From Pseudoduganella plicata (lineage in GTDB: Bacteria > Pseudomonadota > Gammaproteobacteria > Burkholderiales > Burkholderiaceae_D): a DNA stretch of 64,000 nt. The position numbers and the translations under genes are program-made. Shown here piece by piece: positions 10,515 through 20,804 of the stretch. Numbering within the stretch: position 1 is the stretch's first letter; each line of letters opens with the position of its first letter. The notes below the pieces were generated by a model, which made no database searches, was not told where the DNA came from, and was given only the letters and a program-made list of their open reading frames with translations. The stretch is taken from NCBI RefSeq assembly GCF_004421005.1, contig NZ_CP038026.1, positions 3,224,001-3,288,000 on the forward strand, written 5' to 3'.

Positions 10515-11323
10515 CAGCCGTTCAGCGCCAGCACATCGAACATGTCGAACAGGCCGGTCTGTTTTTCGGCCAGGAAGCGCGCGGCGCGCAGCGAGCCTTG
10601 CGCGTAACCGGCGCGGCTGCTGGACTTGTGGCTGATTTCGATGCGCTCGCCCGTTCCGGCAAACAGCACGGTGTGATCGCCAATGATGTCGCCGCCGCGC
10701 ACGGTGGCGAAACCGATCGTCGACGGATCGCGTTCGCCCGTCACGCCTTCACGGCCGTAGACGGCGCATTCCTTCAGGTCGCGGCCCAGCGCGTCGGCGA
10801 TCACTTCGCCCATTTTCAGCGCCGTGCCGGACGGCGCATCGACCTTGTGGCGGTGGTGCGCTTCGATGATCTCGATGTCGTAGCCGGTGGACAGGCTTTT
10901 CGCCGCCAGTTCCAGCAGCTTGAGCGTGACGTTGACGCCCACGCTCATGTTCGGGGCGAAGACGATCGCGGTCTTTTCCGCCGCCGCCGCGATGGCCGCC
11001 TTGCCGGCTTCATCGAAACCGGTCGTGCCGATCACCAGCTTGACGCCATGTTCCGCGCAATATTCCAGGTGCTTCAGCGTGCCTTCGGGACGCGTGAAAT
11101 CGATCAGCACGTCGGCGCCCTGCAATCCTTCGGCCAGATCGTCCGTAACGATCACCCCGGCCGGCTTGCCCAGGAACGCGGCCGCGTCCTGGCCCAGGCC
11201 GTCGCTGCCCGCGATGCCCAGTGCGCCGGACAGGCGCAGGTCATCCGAATTCTGCACCGCTTCGACCAGCATGCGGCCCATGCGGCCGCCGGCGCCGGCA
11301 ACGGCGATATTGAGCTTGCTCAT
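10514..11323 (-). CDS. dapB: 4-hydroxy-tetrahydrodipicolinate reductase
   Basis: DapB makes tetrahydrodipicolinate in lysine and diaminopimelate synthesis. The 269-residue protein has the Rossmann motif GAGGRMGR at residues 10-17, the [10 protein letters not shown] loop and the catalytic signature [20 protein letters not shown]. The ATG is at 11323, eight bases after the bamE stop. It sits in the run bamE-dapB-exbB-exbD-barstar. Confidence 0.97.
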   Translation of the reverse strand: MSKLNIAVAGAGGRMGRMLVEAVQNSDDLRLSGALGIAGSDGLGQDAAAFLGKPAGVIVTDDLAEGLQGADVLIDFTRPEGTLKHLEYCAEHGVKLVIGTTGFDEAGKAAIAAAAEKTAIVFAPNMSVGVNVTLKLLELAAKSLSTGYDIEIIEAHHRHKVDAPSGTALKMGEVIADALGRDLKECAVYGREGVTGERDPSTIGFATVRGGDIIGDHTVLFAGTGERIEISHKSSSRAGYAQGSLRAARFLAEKQTGLFDMFDVLALNG

Positions 11324-11331
11324 TCTTGTCC

Positions 11332-11997
11332 TCAGTTCTGCTTGACGTTGACTTCGACCGGATTGCGGTTGCCCGATTCCTGGCCGCCCGGCAACGGCGC
11401 GCGCGCAGCCGCCGGCTGGTTTTCGCTGTCGCGCTTCTGGTCTTTCTGGAATTTGCGGATCGGCCCGGCGATGCGGGCAATGTACTCCTGCTCGGTCGGC
11501 AGGTCGCCGCCTTCGAAGCGCTCGACCTTGCCTTCCTTGTCGAAGTAGACGACAACGGTGCTGGTGGTCAGCTCGCCGCTGCCGCGGGCCAGGCGGAACG
11601 GGTAGTCCCAGCGGTCGGCATGGAAGATATCGTTCAGCAACGGCGTACCGAGAACGAAGCGGACCTGGTCACGCGTCATGCCCGTCTTCAGCTGGGCCAG
11701 CATTTCTTTCGACACGAAGTTACCCTGCTGGATATCCGGACGGTAAGGCGAGAAGAACCACATGAACTTCTGCATTTTCGTGACCTGGACGGTCTGTGCG
11801 CCCTGTTTCGCATCGACCTGCACTTCCGGTTCGCGCGCGGCGCGGCCCCCTTCCAGCGGTCCCAGCACGGTGCGGCTGGCGCAGCCGCCCAGCGCCAACG
11901 CCACGCCTGCCGCGGCCACGAAGAACGGGACGCGACGTTTCAAACTGTGCAACATGGAGGGCGACGTGGATCGCGTTACTGCCGGGGTGAAGCGCAT
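11332..11997 (-). CDS. bamE: Outer membrane protein assembly factor BamE
   Basis: BamE is a lipoprotein of the BAM complex that inserts beta-barrel proteins into the outer membrane. The SmpA/OmlA fold is visible in [37 protein letters not shown] and DRWDYPFRL. With the start at 11997 (GAGG six bases upstream) the lipobox L-G-G-C places the lipidated Cys at residue 39, after a long n-region. An internal ATG at 11955 would give a more ordinary 25-residue signal but lacks a ribosome-binding site. The C-terminal 50 residues are low complexity. It is divergent from fur. Confidence 0.92.
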   Translation of the reverse strand: MRFTPAVTRSTSPSMLHSLKRRVPFFVAAAGVALALGGCASRTVLGPLEGGRAAREPEVQVDAKQGAQTVQVTKMQKFMWFFSPYRPDIQQGNFVSKEMLAQLKTGMTRDQVRFVLGTPLLNDIFHADRWDYPFRLARGSGELTTSTVVVYFDKEGKVERFEGGDLPTEQEYIARIAGPIRKFQKDQKRDSENQPAAARAPLPGGQESGNRNPVEVNVKQN

Positions 11998-12076
11998 AGA
12001 TGACCTCAATTCAGATTGAGCAGAAGTGCCAAAACGCTATATCATAAAGCACTCCAGCCAAAACCGACTACCAAAC

Positions 12077-12505
12077 ATGAGTAACAGCCCCACCGACCTG
12101 AAGGCCAGCGGCCTGAAGGCCACCCTGCCACGCCTGAAAATTCTGGACATTTTCCAGAACAGCGCAGTGCGCCACCTGACGGCCGAAGATGTCTACAAGA
12201 TTCTGCTGGCCGACAATATGGACGTTGGCCTGGCCACCGTCTACCGCGTGCTGACGCAGTTCGAGCAGGCCGGCCTGCTGAACCGCAATCACTTCGAAAG
12301 CGGCAAGGCGATCTTCGAACTGAACCAGGGTTCCCACCACGATCACCTGGTCTGCATGGACTGCGGCCGCGTGGAGGAATTCGTCGACGATGAAATCGAA
12401 CAGCGCCAGCACCGCATCGCGCAGGAACGCGGCTTCAAGATCGCCGAGCATGCGCTGGCGATCTACGGCACCTGCACCAAAACGGATTGCCCGCACCGGC
12501 ATTGA
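12077..12505 (+). CDS. fur: Ferric uptake regulator Fur
   Basis: A 142-residue iron-responsive repressor. The winged-helix domain includes [33 protein letters not shown]. The metal-binding domain follows with [16 protein letters not shown] and a C-terminal C-x4-C-x-H-x-H cluster ([11 protein letters not shown]). The ATG at 12077 is chosen because Fur normally starts just before the [13 protein letters not shown] helix. The bamE-fur divergent order is conserved in related bacteria. Candidate targets here are the Fur-box-like sites at 45752, 52749 and 53931. Confidence 0.97.
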   Translation: MSNSPTDLKASGLKATLPRLKILDIFQNSAVRHLTAEDVYKILLADNMDVGLATVYRVLTQFEQAGLLNRNHFESGKAIFELNQGSHHDHLVCMDCGRVEEFVDDEIEQRQHRIAQERGFKIAEHALAIYGTCTKTDCPHRH

Positions 12506-12522
12506 GCCGGCGGCAGCAAAGC

Positions 12523-12549
12523 AAAACGGCCCACATGGGCCGTTTTTTA
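12523..12549. terminator. Bidirectional rho-independent terminator between fur and hrcA
   Basis: The inverted repeat AAAACGGCCC-ACAT-GGGCCGTTTT is followed by further T residues on the plus strand and preceded by an A run that serves the minus strand. It lies 17 bases after the fur stop and before the hrcA stop at 12581. Confidence 0.88.
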
Positions 12550-12580
12550 TTTCCTCACAACAGGGGTCTATCCCGGGTTT

Positions 12581-13597
12581 TCAGTTGTGGCTCAGGGCGT
12601 TCGACAGCAGCCGCGAGGTGATGTCGACAATCGGGATCACGCGCTCATACGCCATGCGCGTGGGGCCGATGACGCCCAGCGTGCCGACGATGCGCCCATT
12701 CGACGTGTACGGTGCCGTCACGACGCTCATTTCGTCCATCGGCACCAGGGTCGATTCGCCGCCGATGAAGATCTGCACGCCCGACGCTTTCGACGACACG
12801 TCCAGCAGCTGCATCAGGCCCGTCTTCTGCTCGAACATGTCGAACATCTGCCGCAGCGACGACATGTTCGACGACAGGTCGCTGACCGACAGTAAATTTC
12901 GTTCGCCGGAAATCACCATGTCGTCCGAGCTGTCGGCCATGGCCTCGCTGCCCGCTTCCACGGCTGCCTGCATCAGGCGCCCCATGTCGTCGCGCAGCTG
13001 GCGCAGTTCGCCCTGCATGCGTGTGCGCACTTCGTCGAACGCCAGGCCGCCGTAGTGCTGGTTGATGAAATTGGCAGATTGCTGCAATTGCGATGGCGTG
13101 TAATCGACGTCCGTCAGCAGCAGGCGGTTCTGCACGTCGCCACCGGGGGCGACAATGACGAGCAGGATGCGCTTCTCGCCCAGGCGTAAAAACTCGATCT
13201 GCTGGAACACGGATTCGTGGCGGGGACTCAATACGACGCCGGCGAACTGCGACAGCGACGACAGCATCTGCGCTGCATTGGCGATCAGCTTATGTGGCGG
13301 CTGGGCCTGCGGGCGCAGCGTCGATTCGACGGCGCTTTCGTCGATCGGCTGCACCGTCAGCAGGGTGTCGACAAAAATACGGTAGCCGCGCGGCGTCGGC
13401 ACGCGGCCGGCGGACGTATGGGGGCTGGCGACATAGCCGAGCTCTTCCAGGTCGGCCATGATGTTGCGGATGGTGGCCGGGGACAAGTCAAGGCCGGAGA
13501 TCTTCGACAGTGCGCGCGATCCGACGGGTTGTCCGTCCGCAATATAGCGCTCTACCAGGGCTTTGAGCAGGGTTTGGGCACGGTTATCGAGTTGCAT
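12581..13597 (-). CDS. hrcA: Heat-inducible transcription repressor HrcA
   Basis: HrcA represses heat-shock genes by binding CIRCE sites, and GroE assists its folding. The 338-residue protein has the N-terminal winged helix ([20 protein letters not shown], then [20 protein letters not shown]), the [14 protein letters not shown] segment, a GAF-like middle, and the C-terminal [23 protein letters not shown] block. I see no CIRCE palindrome in its own upstream gap. A HAD phosphatase gene lies 56 bases upstream on the same strand. Confidence 0.96.
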   Translation of the reverse strand: MQLDNRAQTLLKALVERYIADGQPVGSRALSKISGLDLSPATIRNIMADLEELGYVASPHTSAGRVPTPRGYRIFVDTLLTVQPIDESAVESTLRPQAQPPHKLIANAAQMLSSLSQFAGVVLSPRHESVFQQIEFLRLGEKRILLVIVAPGGDVQNRLLLTDVDYTPSQLQQSANFINQHYGGLAFDEVRTRMQGELRQLRDDMGRLMQAAVEAGSEAMADSSDDMVISGERNLLSVSDLSSNMSSLRQMFDMFEQKTGLMQLLDVSSKASGVQIFIGGESTLVPMDEMSVVTAPYTSNGRIVGTLGVIGPTRMAYERVIPIVDITSRLLSNALSHN

Positions 13598-13653
13598 AAT
13601 TCAATCTTCAGGCGTACACGGTATTATGCACGGCTGGCGACGGCACAGGGAAT

Positions 13654-14364
13654 TCAATCGGATAACTGTTGTTCCAGCCACGCAATCAACTCTTCAAAAC
13701 TGCTGCAAATCGCATCGGGCGCAATGCCCAGCTCGACGTGGGCGTTACTACCCGTCCGGTTCATCCACACGGCCCGCAATCCCGCTTTCTGCGCGCCCTC
13801 GACATCGAGGCGCAGGTCGTCGCCCACGTAGACGGCATGGCGCGGCGCCACGCCCAGCGCATCGCAGGCGGCCAGGAAGATCGCCGGGTCCGGCTTGGCC
13901 TTGCCGAAATGACTGGCGGCCAGCGCCACCTTGAAATGGTGGGCGATACCGATGACTTCAAGGTCCGCATTGCCGTTCGTGACGGCGCCCAGGGTGAGTC
14001 GGTCGGCCAGGTGCAGCAGACCGGGCAGCACGTCGTCATACGGCTTGACCGCGTTGCGGGCAGCAAAGAAATGCTGCATGGCGCCGTCGATATGCGCCAG
14101 GTCTTCGCCCGCATGCGCGAACGCGGCCTCCAGCGCCGCCCGGCGCAGCTTGCCAAGGTCCAGATGATAATGCGGTTCGGCTGCCAGCAGCGCCATCCGG
14201 CGCGCGCGCAGCTCCTCGATTGAAAAGGCCTGTGCAACCTTCGGTGCGTGCGTGGCCAGCCAGGCGTGCAGCGTGGTTTCCGCCTCGGCGATCACGGGGG
14301 CGATGGGCCACAGCGTATCGTCGAGGTCGAACAGGATGGCGCGGGGTCGTTCGGTAACGTTCAT
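13654..14364 (-). CDS. HAD family hydrolase (phosphatase)
   Basis: A 236-residue haloacid-dehalogenase-type hydrolase. All four motifs are visible: I in ILFDLDDTLWP (nucleophile and acid/base Asp), II in GAVTNGN, III/IV in GKAKPDPAIF and YVGDDLRLDVEGAQKAG. A helical cap lies between motifs I and II, as in class C1 enzymes related to phosphoglycolate or nucleotide phosphatases. The substrate is unknown. ATG at 14364 begins MNVTERPRAI. It may share a transcript with hrcA. Confidence 0.9.
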   Translation of the reverse strand: MNVTERPRAILFDLDDTLWPIAPVIAEAETTLHAWLATHAPKVAQAFSIEELRARRMALLAAEPHYHLDLGKLRRAALEAAFAHAGEDLAHIDGAMQHFFAARNAVKPYDDVLPGLLHLADRLTLGAVTNGNADLEVIGIAHHFKVALAASHFGKAKPDPAIFLAACDALGVAPRHAVYVGDDLRLDVEGAQKAGLRAVWMNRTGSNAHVELGIAPDAICSSFEELIAWLEQQLSD

Positions 14365-14464
14365 GATGCCATTGTCGCATGGTTGGAACAGTGCGCGACG
14401 CACCGCCCGGCCGGGGCGCACGCGCAGGTAGAATTGACCAACTTTTAATCCTGAGGAGCCCGCC

Positions 14465-15862
14465 ATGCCCGCCATCCGACGTTTCGCCCTGCTGGGTTTG
14501 CCTGCCGCGCTGCTGGCAGGTTGCGCGACGGCGCCGTCTGGCGACGCCATCCTGTCCGCCTACGTCGTGCTGGGCGAACAGGGCAGCGCGACGGCGCGGG
14601 TGTTGACGGCGGCGGCGGCGTGCCCGACGCTCAACGTGGACGGCCGCGCGCTGCCGATGACGGTGCGCGCACCGGCCGCGACGATCCCGCAGCGGCCGAC
14701 CGCGTCCAGTCCGGCGGATTCGAAACCGTCGGCGTTCCCCGTGCTGACGTGCGAGCTGCCGTTGCCGGCAGGAATCCGCAGCGCGCAGCTGGCCGGTCGA
14801 ACGTTGCCGGTGCCGGTAGCCCAGCCGAGCCGCATCGTCGTCATCGGCGACACCGGCTGCCGCATGAAAAAGGCCGACAATGCTTATCAGGCCTGCAACG
14901 ATCCGCAAGCCGCACCATTCGGCACCGTGGCCGCATCGGCTGCGGCGTGGCGGCCGGACCTCGTCGTGCACGTGGGCGACTACCATTATCGCGAGAACGC
15001 CTGCCCGGAAGGAAACGCCGGCTGCGCGGGCAGCCCATGGGGCTATGGCTGGGACACGTGGCGCGAAGATTTCTTCCGCCCGGCCGCGCCGTTGCTGGCG
15101 GCAGCGCCCTGGGTGGCCGTGCGCGGCAATCATGAATCGTGCGTGCGCGGTGGCCAGGGATGGTGGCGCTTCCTCGATCCCCGTCCCCTGCTGCCGGGGC
15201 GCGACTGCAATGCCGCCGCCAACGACACCGTGGGCGACTACAGCGATCCGTATGCCGTGCCGCTGTCGCGGGACACCCAGCTGCTGGTCGTGGACACGGC
15301 GGCGACCACATGGAAAGGCCTGAAACCGGGCGACACGGGATATGACCGCTACCGCGACGCCTATGCGAAGGTCGCCACGCTGGCGGCCCGCACGCCCTAC
15401 AATCTGCTGACAAACCACCACCCCATCCTCGGCTTCGGCGCGGACCTGGACAAGAACGGCCAGCGCTACCTGCAGCTGGGCGACAAGGGCCTGCAGGACA
15501 GCTTCGGCTCCGTCAACGCCTTGCTGCTGCCGCCGAACGTGCAGGCGCTGCTGGCCGGGCACGCCCACCTGTGGGAGCAAGTCAGTTTTTCCAGCCCCCA
15601 TCCCACGCAATTTGTCACCGGCTTTTCCGGCACGGCCGAAGACACCGTGCCGTTGCCGACCGACACGTCGGACGTCCACCCGGCGCCGGGCGCCGTCATT
15701 AATGCCTTCAGCTCCTGGGTCGGCGGGTTCGGCTTCATGACGATGGAGCGCGAAAGCGGCGGCGTCTGGCGTATCGAGGTGCACGACCGCACGGGCGCGG
15801 TGAAGAACGGCTGCCGGTTGATCGAGCGCCAGTCGGTGTGCGACACGGCCAGAATAGACTGA
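14465..15862 (+). CDS. Metallophosphoesterase lipoprotein
   Basis: A 465-residue exported phosphoesterase. The signal peptide ends in the lipobox L-A-G-C with Cys20 as the lipid site. Calcineurin-like metal motifs appear in order: GDTG (VVIGDTGCRM), GDYHYR (VHVGDYHYREN), GNHES, TNHHPILGFG and GHAHLWEQ. The Cys pairs in NACPEGNAGCAG and the C-terminal NGCRL...SVCD suggest disulfides, consistent with life outside the cytoplasm. The first 130 residues look like an extra beta domain. The substrate is not predictable. The ATG has AGGAG nearby upstream. Confidence 0.87.
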   Translation: MPAIRRFALLGLPAALLAGCATAPSGDAILSAYVVLGEQGSATARVLTAAAACPTLNVDGRALPMTVRAPAATIPQRPTASSPADSKPSAFPVLTCELPLPAGIRSAQLAGRTLPVPVAQPSRIVVIGDTGCRMKKADNAYQACNDPQAAPFGTVAASAAAWRPDLVVHVGDYHYRENACPEGNAGCAGSPWGYGWDTWREDFFRPAAPLLAAAPWVAVRGNHESCVRGGQGWWRFLDPRPLLPGRDCNAAANDTVGDYSDPYAVPLSRDTQLLVVDTAATTWKGLKPGDTGYDRYRDAYAKVATLAARTPYNLLTNHHPILGFGADLDKNGQRYLQLGDKGLQDSFGSVNALLLPPNVQALLAGHAHLWEQVSFSSPHPTQFVTGFSGTAEDTVPLPTDTSDVHPAPGAVINAFSSWVGGFGFMTMERESGGVWRIEVHDRTGAVKNGCRLIERQSVCDTARID

Positions 15863-16010
15863 GCCCCGAGGTCCGGCGCCGCTTGCCGACCCATGCCGTT
15901 ACAAGGATTTGTCGAGCCTGTCGTTATTAAATGCACTAAAATAAGCGCCGACTCATGCTCCGCGCCGCGGCACAGCATTTATGGCTAATCGATTTTTGGA
16001 GAGATTTTTT

Positions 16011-16607
16011 ATGAAGAGTATGTATGTGCGCGCGAGCGTCAGCGCACTGTGCGCCGCATTGCTGGCCGGCTGCGGCGGCGGCGACGATGGCAGCCTGGTG
16101 CTGCAGGTAACGATCAACTCGCTGACCAAGCAGGGCCTCGTGCTGACCAGCGGTTCGCAGGAGTTGCCGGTCAGCCCGACCGGCGCGGGCACGATGTACG
16201 CCACGTTCCCCAACCTGATCGAGGAAGACAGCACGATCGACGTCAAGATCAAGACGCAGCCGACGGCCGCCGAGTGCAGGATCGATCCCAAAACTGTCGG
16301 CCTGAAGGCCAATTACTACACGGCCCGCCAGGTCGTCATCAACTGCACCACGAACAGTTACACGCTGGGCGGCACGATTGTCGGCCTGACGGGCGAAGGC
16401 CTGATCCTGAACAACGGCGACCAGCAGGTCAAGCCTGCCGCCGGCAGCGTCGAGTTCAAGTTTGCCAACAATGTGGCCGATGGCGCCAACTACGGCGTGA
16501 CCGTGCTGTACCAGCCGGCCGGCCAGGTTTGCACCGTCGCCAACAACGCCGGCACGATGCCGTCCGGCCCTGTGACCAATATCGCCGTCACTTGCACCAA
16601 GGCCTGA
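16011..16607 (+). CDS. Repeat-containing lipoprotein, paralogue 1
   Basis: A 198-residue protein with a lipoprotein signal (A-L-L-A-G-C, Cys21) and two tandem modules of about 85 residues. The second module shows the pattern best: GGTIVGLTGEGLILNNG at its start, then YGVTVLYQPAGQVCTV and a final NIAVTC strand. Each module carries two Cys that could pair. I know this type of repeat from secreted bacterial proteins but cannot assign a function. The ATG at 16011 has GGAGAG eight bases upstream. It lies 56 bases before paralogue 2; both begin MKxMY. Confidence 0.75.
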   Translation: MKSMYVRASVSALCAALLAGCGGGDDGSLVLQVTINSLTKQGLVLTSGSQELPVSPTGAGTMYATFPNLIEEDSTIDVKIKTQPTAAECRIDPKTVGLKANYYTARQVVINCTTNSYTLGGTIVGLTGEGLILNNGDQQVKPAAGSVEFKFANNVADGANYGVTVLYQPAGQVCTVANNAGTMPSGPVTNIAVTCTKA

Positions 16608-16663
16608 ACGCGCCACACCGCTACCGGCGCGCCCACGCGGCGCGCTTCTTTTTGGAGAATGCA

Positions 16664-17251
16664 ATGAAAGCAATGTATCTGGCCCCGATCGCGCTGGCCC
16701 TGGCGCTGGCGGGTTGCGGCGGCAAGGAATCGTATGCCGTCGGCGGCTCCGTCACCGGCCTGAAGTTCAGCGGCATGGAGCTCACCAACGGTTCGGACAA
16801 GGTCGCGGTCCAGCCTGCGGCTGACGGCAGCGCCGTCAGGTTCACGTTCCCGAAATCGATCGATTACGGCGACGAGTACGAAATCGTCATCAAGAACCCG
16901 GCGCACCAGACCTGCGGCCCTGCCATCTCGGGCGGGCTGAAAGGTTCGGCCGGCTACACGGAGACGATCGACGTCGCTCTGGTCTGTTCGGTCAATACCC
17001 ACAAGCTGATCGGCACGGTCACGGGCCTGAACGTGGCCGGCTTGGTCATCATCAACGGCAACGGATCGGAATACACGATCGAGAAAGACGCGACGAGCTT
17101 CACCTACACGGACGCGATCCCGTCGCAATCGTCGTACGGCCTGGTGGTCCTGAAGCAGCCGGCCGGCAAGTCCTGCACGATCGCCAACGGCACCGGCGTC
17201 ATGGAGGATGACGATGTCAAAAACATTGCGATCACCTGCGTTCCGGCCTGA
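16664..17251 (+). CDS. Repeat-containing lipoprotein, paralogue 2
   Basis: A 195-residue lipoprotein (lipobox A-L-A-G-C, Cys18) with the same two-module architecture as the gene before it. Module 1 starts VGGSVTGLKFSGMELTNG and ends VALVC; module 2 starts LIGTVTGLNVAGLVIINGNG and ends NIAITC. GGAG lies seven bases before the ATG. The two genes are probably a duplicated pair on one transcript that ends at the terminator at 17358. The function is unknown; an outer-membrane surface or periplasmic binding role is only a guess. Confidence 0.75.
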   Translation: MKAMYLAPIALALALAGCGGKESYAVGGSVTGLKFSGMELTNGSDKVAVQPAADGSAVRFTFPKSIDYGDEYEIVIKNPAHQTCGPAISGGLKGSAGYTETIDVALVCSVNTHKLIGTVTGLNVAGLVIINGNGSEYTIEKDATSFTYTDAIPSQSSYGLVVLKQPAGKSCTIANGTGVMEDDDVKNIAITCVPA

Positions 17252-17357
17252 TATTCACAAGTGGAATGATGGGCATTCGTAAAATAAAGTGGATCAATAT
17301 GTGGCGACGCATCATAATCCATCCCGTCTCCTCCACTTCTTTCTAAGAATTGGATTT

Positions 17358-17386
17358 AGCCGGCTCTCTGAGCCGGCTTTTTTTTG
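17358..17386 (+). terminator. Rho-independent terminator after the lipoprotein pair
   Basis: Perfect arms AGCCGGCTC and GAGCCGGCT with a 3-base loop are followed by eight T residues. It is the clearest intrinsic terminator in the window for a plus-strand transcript. Confidence 0.92.
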
Positions 17387-17417
17387 CCTGTTTTTCTGGC
17401 GAAGCGGCTGGTGTCGG

Positions 17418-17446
17418 GACTTGGCACCGTACTACGGTGCCAAGTC
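17418..17446. repeat. Perfect 14-base-arm palindrome downstream of rsmA
   Basis: GACTTGGCACCGTA and TACGGTGCCAAGTC are separated by one base. It lies eight bases after the rsmA stop (minus strand) and shares the GGTGCCA core with the palindromes near 7752. It could act as a 3'-end hairpin for the rsmA transcript. Confidence 0.75.
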
Positions 17447-17454
17447 GGAATACA

Positions 17455-18240
17455 TCACGCGGCGGCGGGCGCCTCCAGGCTGTTCGCCAGCCGGACGTAC
17501 GCTTCCACCGGGACTGTCTCCGGCCGCGTGCCCGGATCGATGCCGGCGTCGGCGATCTGCTGTTCCGTGAACATGCCGGCCAGGCAGTTGCGGATTACCT
17601 TGCGGCGCTGCGAGAACGCCTTCTGCACCACCGCTTCCAGCGTGGCCTTGTCGCACGCCAATGGCTCGGCGATGGGGATCATGCGCACGATGGCCGAATC
17701 GACCTTGGGCGGCGGGTCGAACGCCTCGGGCGGCACGATGAACATCAGCGCCATGCGGTAGCGCCATTGCAGCATGACGGACAGGCGCCCATAGGCCTTC
17801 GTGCCCGGCTCGGCCACCATGCGCTCCACCACTTCCTTTTGCAGCATGAAATGCTGGTCTTCGACCAGGTGCGTAAACTCGGTGAAGTGGAACAGCAGCG
17901 GGCTGGAGATGTTGTAAGGCAGGTTGCCGACGATGCGCAGCTTGCGCCCTTCCGGTACGGGGATGGAAGCGAAGTCGAACTTCAGCGCGTCGCCCGAGTG
18001 GATCGTCAGCTTCTCGCGCGGGAAGCGCTTTTCCAGCCGCGTCACCAGGTCGCGGTCCAGCTCGACCACGTGCATGTGGTTCAGGGACTTGAGCAGCAGC
18101 GCCGTCATCGCCGCCAGGCCGGGGCCGATTTCGACCATCGTGTCGTCCGGCGCGGGCGCGATGGCCTCGATGATGTCGCCCAGGACGCGGTCGTCCTGCA
18201 AAAAGTTCTGGCCGAAGCGCTTGCGGGCTATGTGTTTCAT
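17455..18240 (-). CDS. rsmA: 16S rRNA (adenine(1518)-N(6)/adenine(1519)-N(6))-dimethyltransferase
   Basis: RsmA (KsgA) dimethylates two adjacent adenines in helix 45 of 16S rRNA late in 30S assembly. The 261-residue protein begins [20 protein letters not shown] and shows the SAM motif [11 protein letters not shown] and the catalytic NLPYNISSP. It is the last gene of the minus-strand run lptD-surA-pdxA-rsmA, 46 bases after pdxA. Confidence 0.97.
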   Translation of the reverse strand: MKHIARKRFGQNFLQDDRVLGDIIEAIAPAPDDTMVEIGPGLAAMTALLLKSLNHMHVVELDRDLVTRLEKRFPREKLTIHSGDALKFDFASIPVPEGRKLRIVGNLPYNISSPLLFHFTEFTHLVEDQHFMLQKEVVERMVAEPGTKAYGRLSVMLQWRYRMALMFIVPPEAFDPPPKVDSAIVRMIPIAEPLACDKATLEAVVQKAFSQRRKVIRNCLAGMFTEQQIADAGIDPGTRPETVPVEAYVRLANSLEAPAAA

Positions 18241-18286
18241 CTGTCTTCTATTTCAGTGTGTGGGCGGAACCGCCCGGAGAGCGTGT

Positions 18287-19327
18287 TCAGGCGCGGCTGG
18301 CGCGCACCATGGACAGCGCGGCGTCGATCGCCTGCTCCATGCTGCCGCAATCGGCCTGCCCGAGGCCCTGCGCCGCGAGATCGAGCGCCGTGCCGTGATC
18401 GACGGAGGTGCGGATCAGCGGCAGGCCCAGGGTGATGTTGACGCCGCGGCCGAACGTGGCGAATTTCAGCACGGGCAGGCCCTGGTCGTGGTACATCGCC
18501 AGCACGCAATCGGCGTCCTGCAGGTACTTCGGCTGGAACAGCGTATCGGCCGGGTATGGCCCGCGCGCATCGATGCCGCGCGTGCGCGCCGCCTCCAGGG
18601 CCGGGATGATCGTGTCGATTTCTTCCCGGCCCAGGTAGCCGTTCTCGCCCGCGTGCGGGTTCAGGCCCGTGACGAGGATGCGCGGCGCGGCGATGCCGAA
18701 TTTCGTGCGCAGGTCGGCGTGAACGATGTCCAGCGTGCGGGCCAGGCTTGCGCCCGTCAGCGCACCGGCCACGTCCTTTAATGGCAGGTGCGTCGTCGCC
18801 AGGGCAACGCGCAACTGCGGCACACCGGGTACGCCGACGGGCGCGCCGGCCAGCATCATGACCACTTGCGGGGTGCCTGTACGCTCGGCGAAATATTCCG
18901 TATGGCCGGAGAACGGCACGCCGGCGTCGTTGATGGTGCTCTTTTGCAGCGGCGCCGTGACGACGGCGGCGAACCAGCCTGCCTTGACGCCTTCGATGGC
19001 GGCATCCAGCGTGGCCAGCACGGCGCGGCCGTTTTCCTTGTCCAAGGTGCCGGGCACCACGTGCGCGGCCAGCGGGACGTCGATGGCGCACAGGCGCTCG
19101 GCGCCGAAATGCGGCACGCCGCTATGGCGCACGGCCTGCAGCGACAGAGCGCTGATGCGGATAGCCGGATCGATGGCGTGCGCCGTCATCGCCAGGAACG
19201 CCGCGTCGCCCAGCAGCACGCAGTTGACCTGCTCGCGCAGGGCCCAGGCGGCGCGGATCGAGATTTCCGGGCCGATGCCGGCCGGCTCACCTGTGGTGAT
19301 GCAGATCGTCGGCCGCGCCGTCGCCAT
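18287..19327 (-). CDS. pdxA: 4-hydroxythreonine-4-phosphate dehydrogenase
   Basis: PdxA oxidises 4-phosphohydroxy-L-threonine in the DXP-dependent pyridoxal phosphate pathway. The 346-residue protein shows [13 protein letters not shown] near the N-terminus, [11 protein letters not shown], the metal-binding histidines (TTHLPLKD, and [20 protein letters not shown]) and the [20 protein letters not shown]-terminal block. It lies five bases after surA and 46 bases before rsmA. Confidence 0.96.
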   Translation of the reverse strand: MATARPTICITTGEPAGIGPEISIRAAWALREQVNCVLLGDAAFLAMTAHAIDPAIRISALSLQAVRHSGVPHFGAERLCAIDVPLAAHVVPGTLDKENGRAVLATLDAAIEGVKAGWFAAVVTAPLQKSTINDAGVPFSGHTEYFAERTGTPQVVMMLAGAPVGVPGVPQLRVALATTHLPLKDVAGALTGASLARTLDIVHADLRTKFGIAAPRILVTGLNPHAGENGYLGREEIDTIIPALEAARTRGIDARGPYPADTLFQPKYLQDADCVLAMYHDQGLPVLKFATFGRGVNITLGLPLIRTSVDHGTALDLAAQGLGQADCGSMEQAIDAALSMVRASRA

Positions 19328-19332
19328 GGGGA

Positions 19333-20754
19333 TTACTTCGCTTCCTTCAGGTCGTCCGCGCGGAACTCGACATAGGCGCGGTCGCGCACTTCGCGCTGGA
19401 AGTCTTCCGCCGCCTCGACCATCTTGCGTTCACGCAGCGCCATGCGCGCCTCGTTGCGCTTCTTGTCCTTCGACTCGTCTTCCGACTTGCGCTCGACGAC
19501 CTGGATCAGGTGGTAGCCGAAGCTCGTCTCGACGGGGCCGCTGACCTCGCCCGGTTTCAGGTTGTTCATGGCCTGCTCGAACTCGGGCAGCGCGTCGCCC
19601 GGCACCAGCCAGCCCAGGTCGCCCCCCTTCTTGCCAGACTCGTCGTTCGAGTACAGGCGCGCCAGCTCTTCGAACGTGGAAGCCTTGTTGTCCAGGCGTT
19701 CCTTCAGTTCGGCCAGGCGGCGCTTTGCATCGGCCGCGCTCAGGGTCGGCGTCACTTTCAGCAGGATATGGCGGGCGTGCGTCTGCTGCACGGCCGCTTC
19801 GGCCTGCGCCTGCGCCACGCTGCGTTTTTCCGCCAGCTTCAGGATGTGGAAGCCGCCCACGCTCTTGATGATCGGCGTGACCTGCCCCGGCTGGAGCTTG
19901 ACCAGCGCTTCCGCGAACACGGGCGGAATGCGGTCGGTCTGGCGCCAGCCGACGACGCCGCCCTGCAGCGCGTCCGACGCGTCCGAATACGTGGCCGCCA
20001 TCTTGGCGAAGTCGGCGCCCGTGCGCAGCTGGCGCATCACTTCCTCGGCGCGCTTCTGGCGCTGGGCGATCACGTCGGGCGATGCGTTTTCGGGAATCCG
20101 CACGAGGATCTGCGAGATGTTCACTTCGAACTGCTCGGCCGCCGCCGCTTCCTGGGCCGCCAGGAAGCTGTCCACTTCCGCCTCCGAGACCTGGATCTTC
20201 TGGTCGACTTCATGCTCGCGCAGGCGCGTCATGATGATTTCGTTGCGGATGTCTTCGCGGAAGGCGGCGTACGAGCCGCCCTGCTTTTCCAGCTGGTCGC
20301 GCAGCTGCTGCACCGTCATTTTCTGTTCCGCGGCCACGCGCACCATGGCGCGGTCCAGCATCGTGTCGTCCACGCGCACGCCCATCTCGCGGGCCATTTG
20401 CAACTGCGCACGCTGCACGATCATGTGCTCCACGATCTGGCGTTGCAGATCGGCCGGCGAAGGCATCTGCGCGTTCTGCGCCTTCATGCGCTGCATGATC
20501 GTGTCGATTTCCTGGGCCAGCTCGCGCCGGGTGATCACTTCGTCATTGACGACGACGGCGATCGAATCGATCTCGGTATTCCTGGACTGGCCCGGCGGCG
20601 TGAAGCCCTTCGGCGCGGCGGCAGCAGGTGCGGCTGCGGGCGCGGTGGCCTTCGTCTGGGCCGAGGCCACGCCACCGGCAGCCATGGCGCACAGCAGGAG
20701 TGCCGCGAGTGTGATCGGGTGCTTACTGGACTTACGCATATCGGAAACGCTCAT
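19333..20754 (-). CDS. surA: Periplasmic chaperone/peptidyl-prolyl isomerase SurA
   Basis: SurA escorts unfolded outer-membrane proteins, including LptD, across the periplasm. The protein has a signal peptide ending V-A-S-A, an N-terminal chaperone domain ([19 protein letters not shown]) and two parvulin domains ([13 protein letters not shown]...[10 protein letters not shown] and [10 protein letters not shown]...[10 protein letters not shown]). Length is about 470 residues. Starts at 20754 ([10 protein letters not shown]) and 20739 (MRKSSKHP) are both possible and neither has a strong ribosome-binding site. It follows lptD by 50 bases. Confidence 0.95.
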   Translation of the reverse strand: MSVSDMRKSSKHPITLAALLLCAMAAGGVASAQTKATAPAAAPAAAAPKGFTPPGQSRNTEIDSIAVVVNDEVITRRELAQEIDTIMQRMKAQNAQMPSPADLQRQIVEHMIVQRAQLQMAREMGVRVDDTMLDRAMVRVAAEQKMTVQQLRDQLEKQGGSYAAFREDIRNEIIMTRLREHEVDQKIQVSEAEVDSFLAAQEAAAAEQFEVNISQILVRIPENASPDVIAQRQKRAEEVMRQLRTGADFAKMAATYSDASDALQGGVVGWRQTDRIPPVFAEALVKLQPGQVTPIIKSVGGFHILKLAEKRSVAQAQAEAAVQQTHARHILLKVTPTLSAADAKRRLAELKERLDNKASTFEELARLYSNDESGKKGGDLGWLVPGDALPEFEQAMNNLKPGEVSGPVETSFGYHLIQVVERKSEDESKDKKRNEARMALRERKMVEAAEDFQREVRDRAYVEFRADDLKEAK

Positions 20755-20804
20755 GGAGTCGGTGAAAACGAGAAGAATAACAGGTATGAGGCCGACTGCC
20801 GCAA

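Noticed and set aside
11998..12076. Fur box in the fur/bamE divergent promoter
   Set aside because: The AT-rich stretch near 12035-12050 does not match the consensus well enough to call.
13598..13653. CIRCE element expected upstream of hrcA
   Set aside because: I looked for the 9-base inverted repeat TTAGCACTC-N9-GAGTGCTAA and found nothing similar in this gap.
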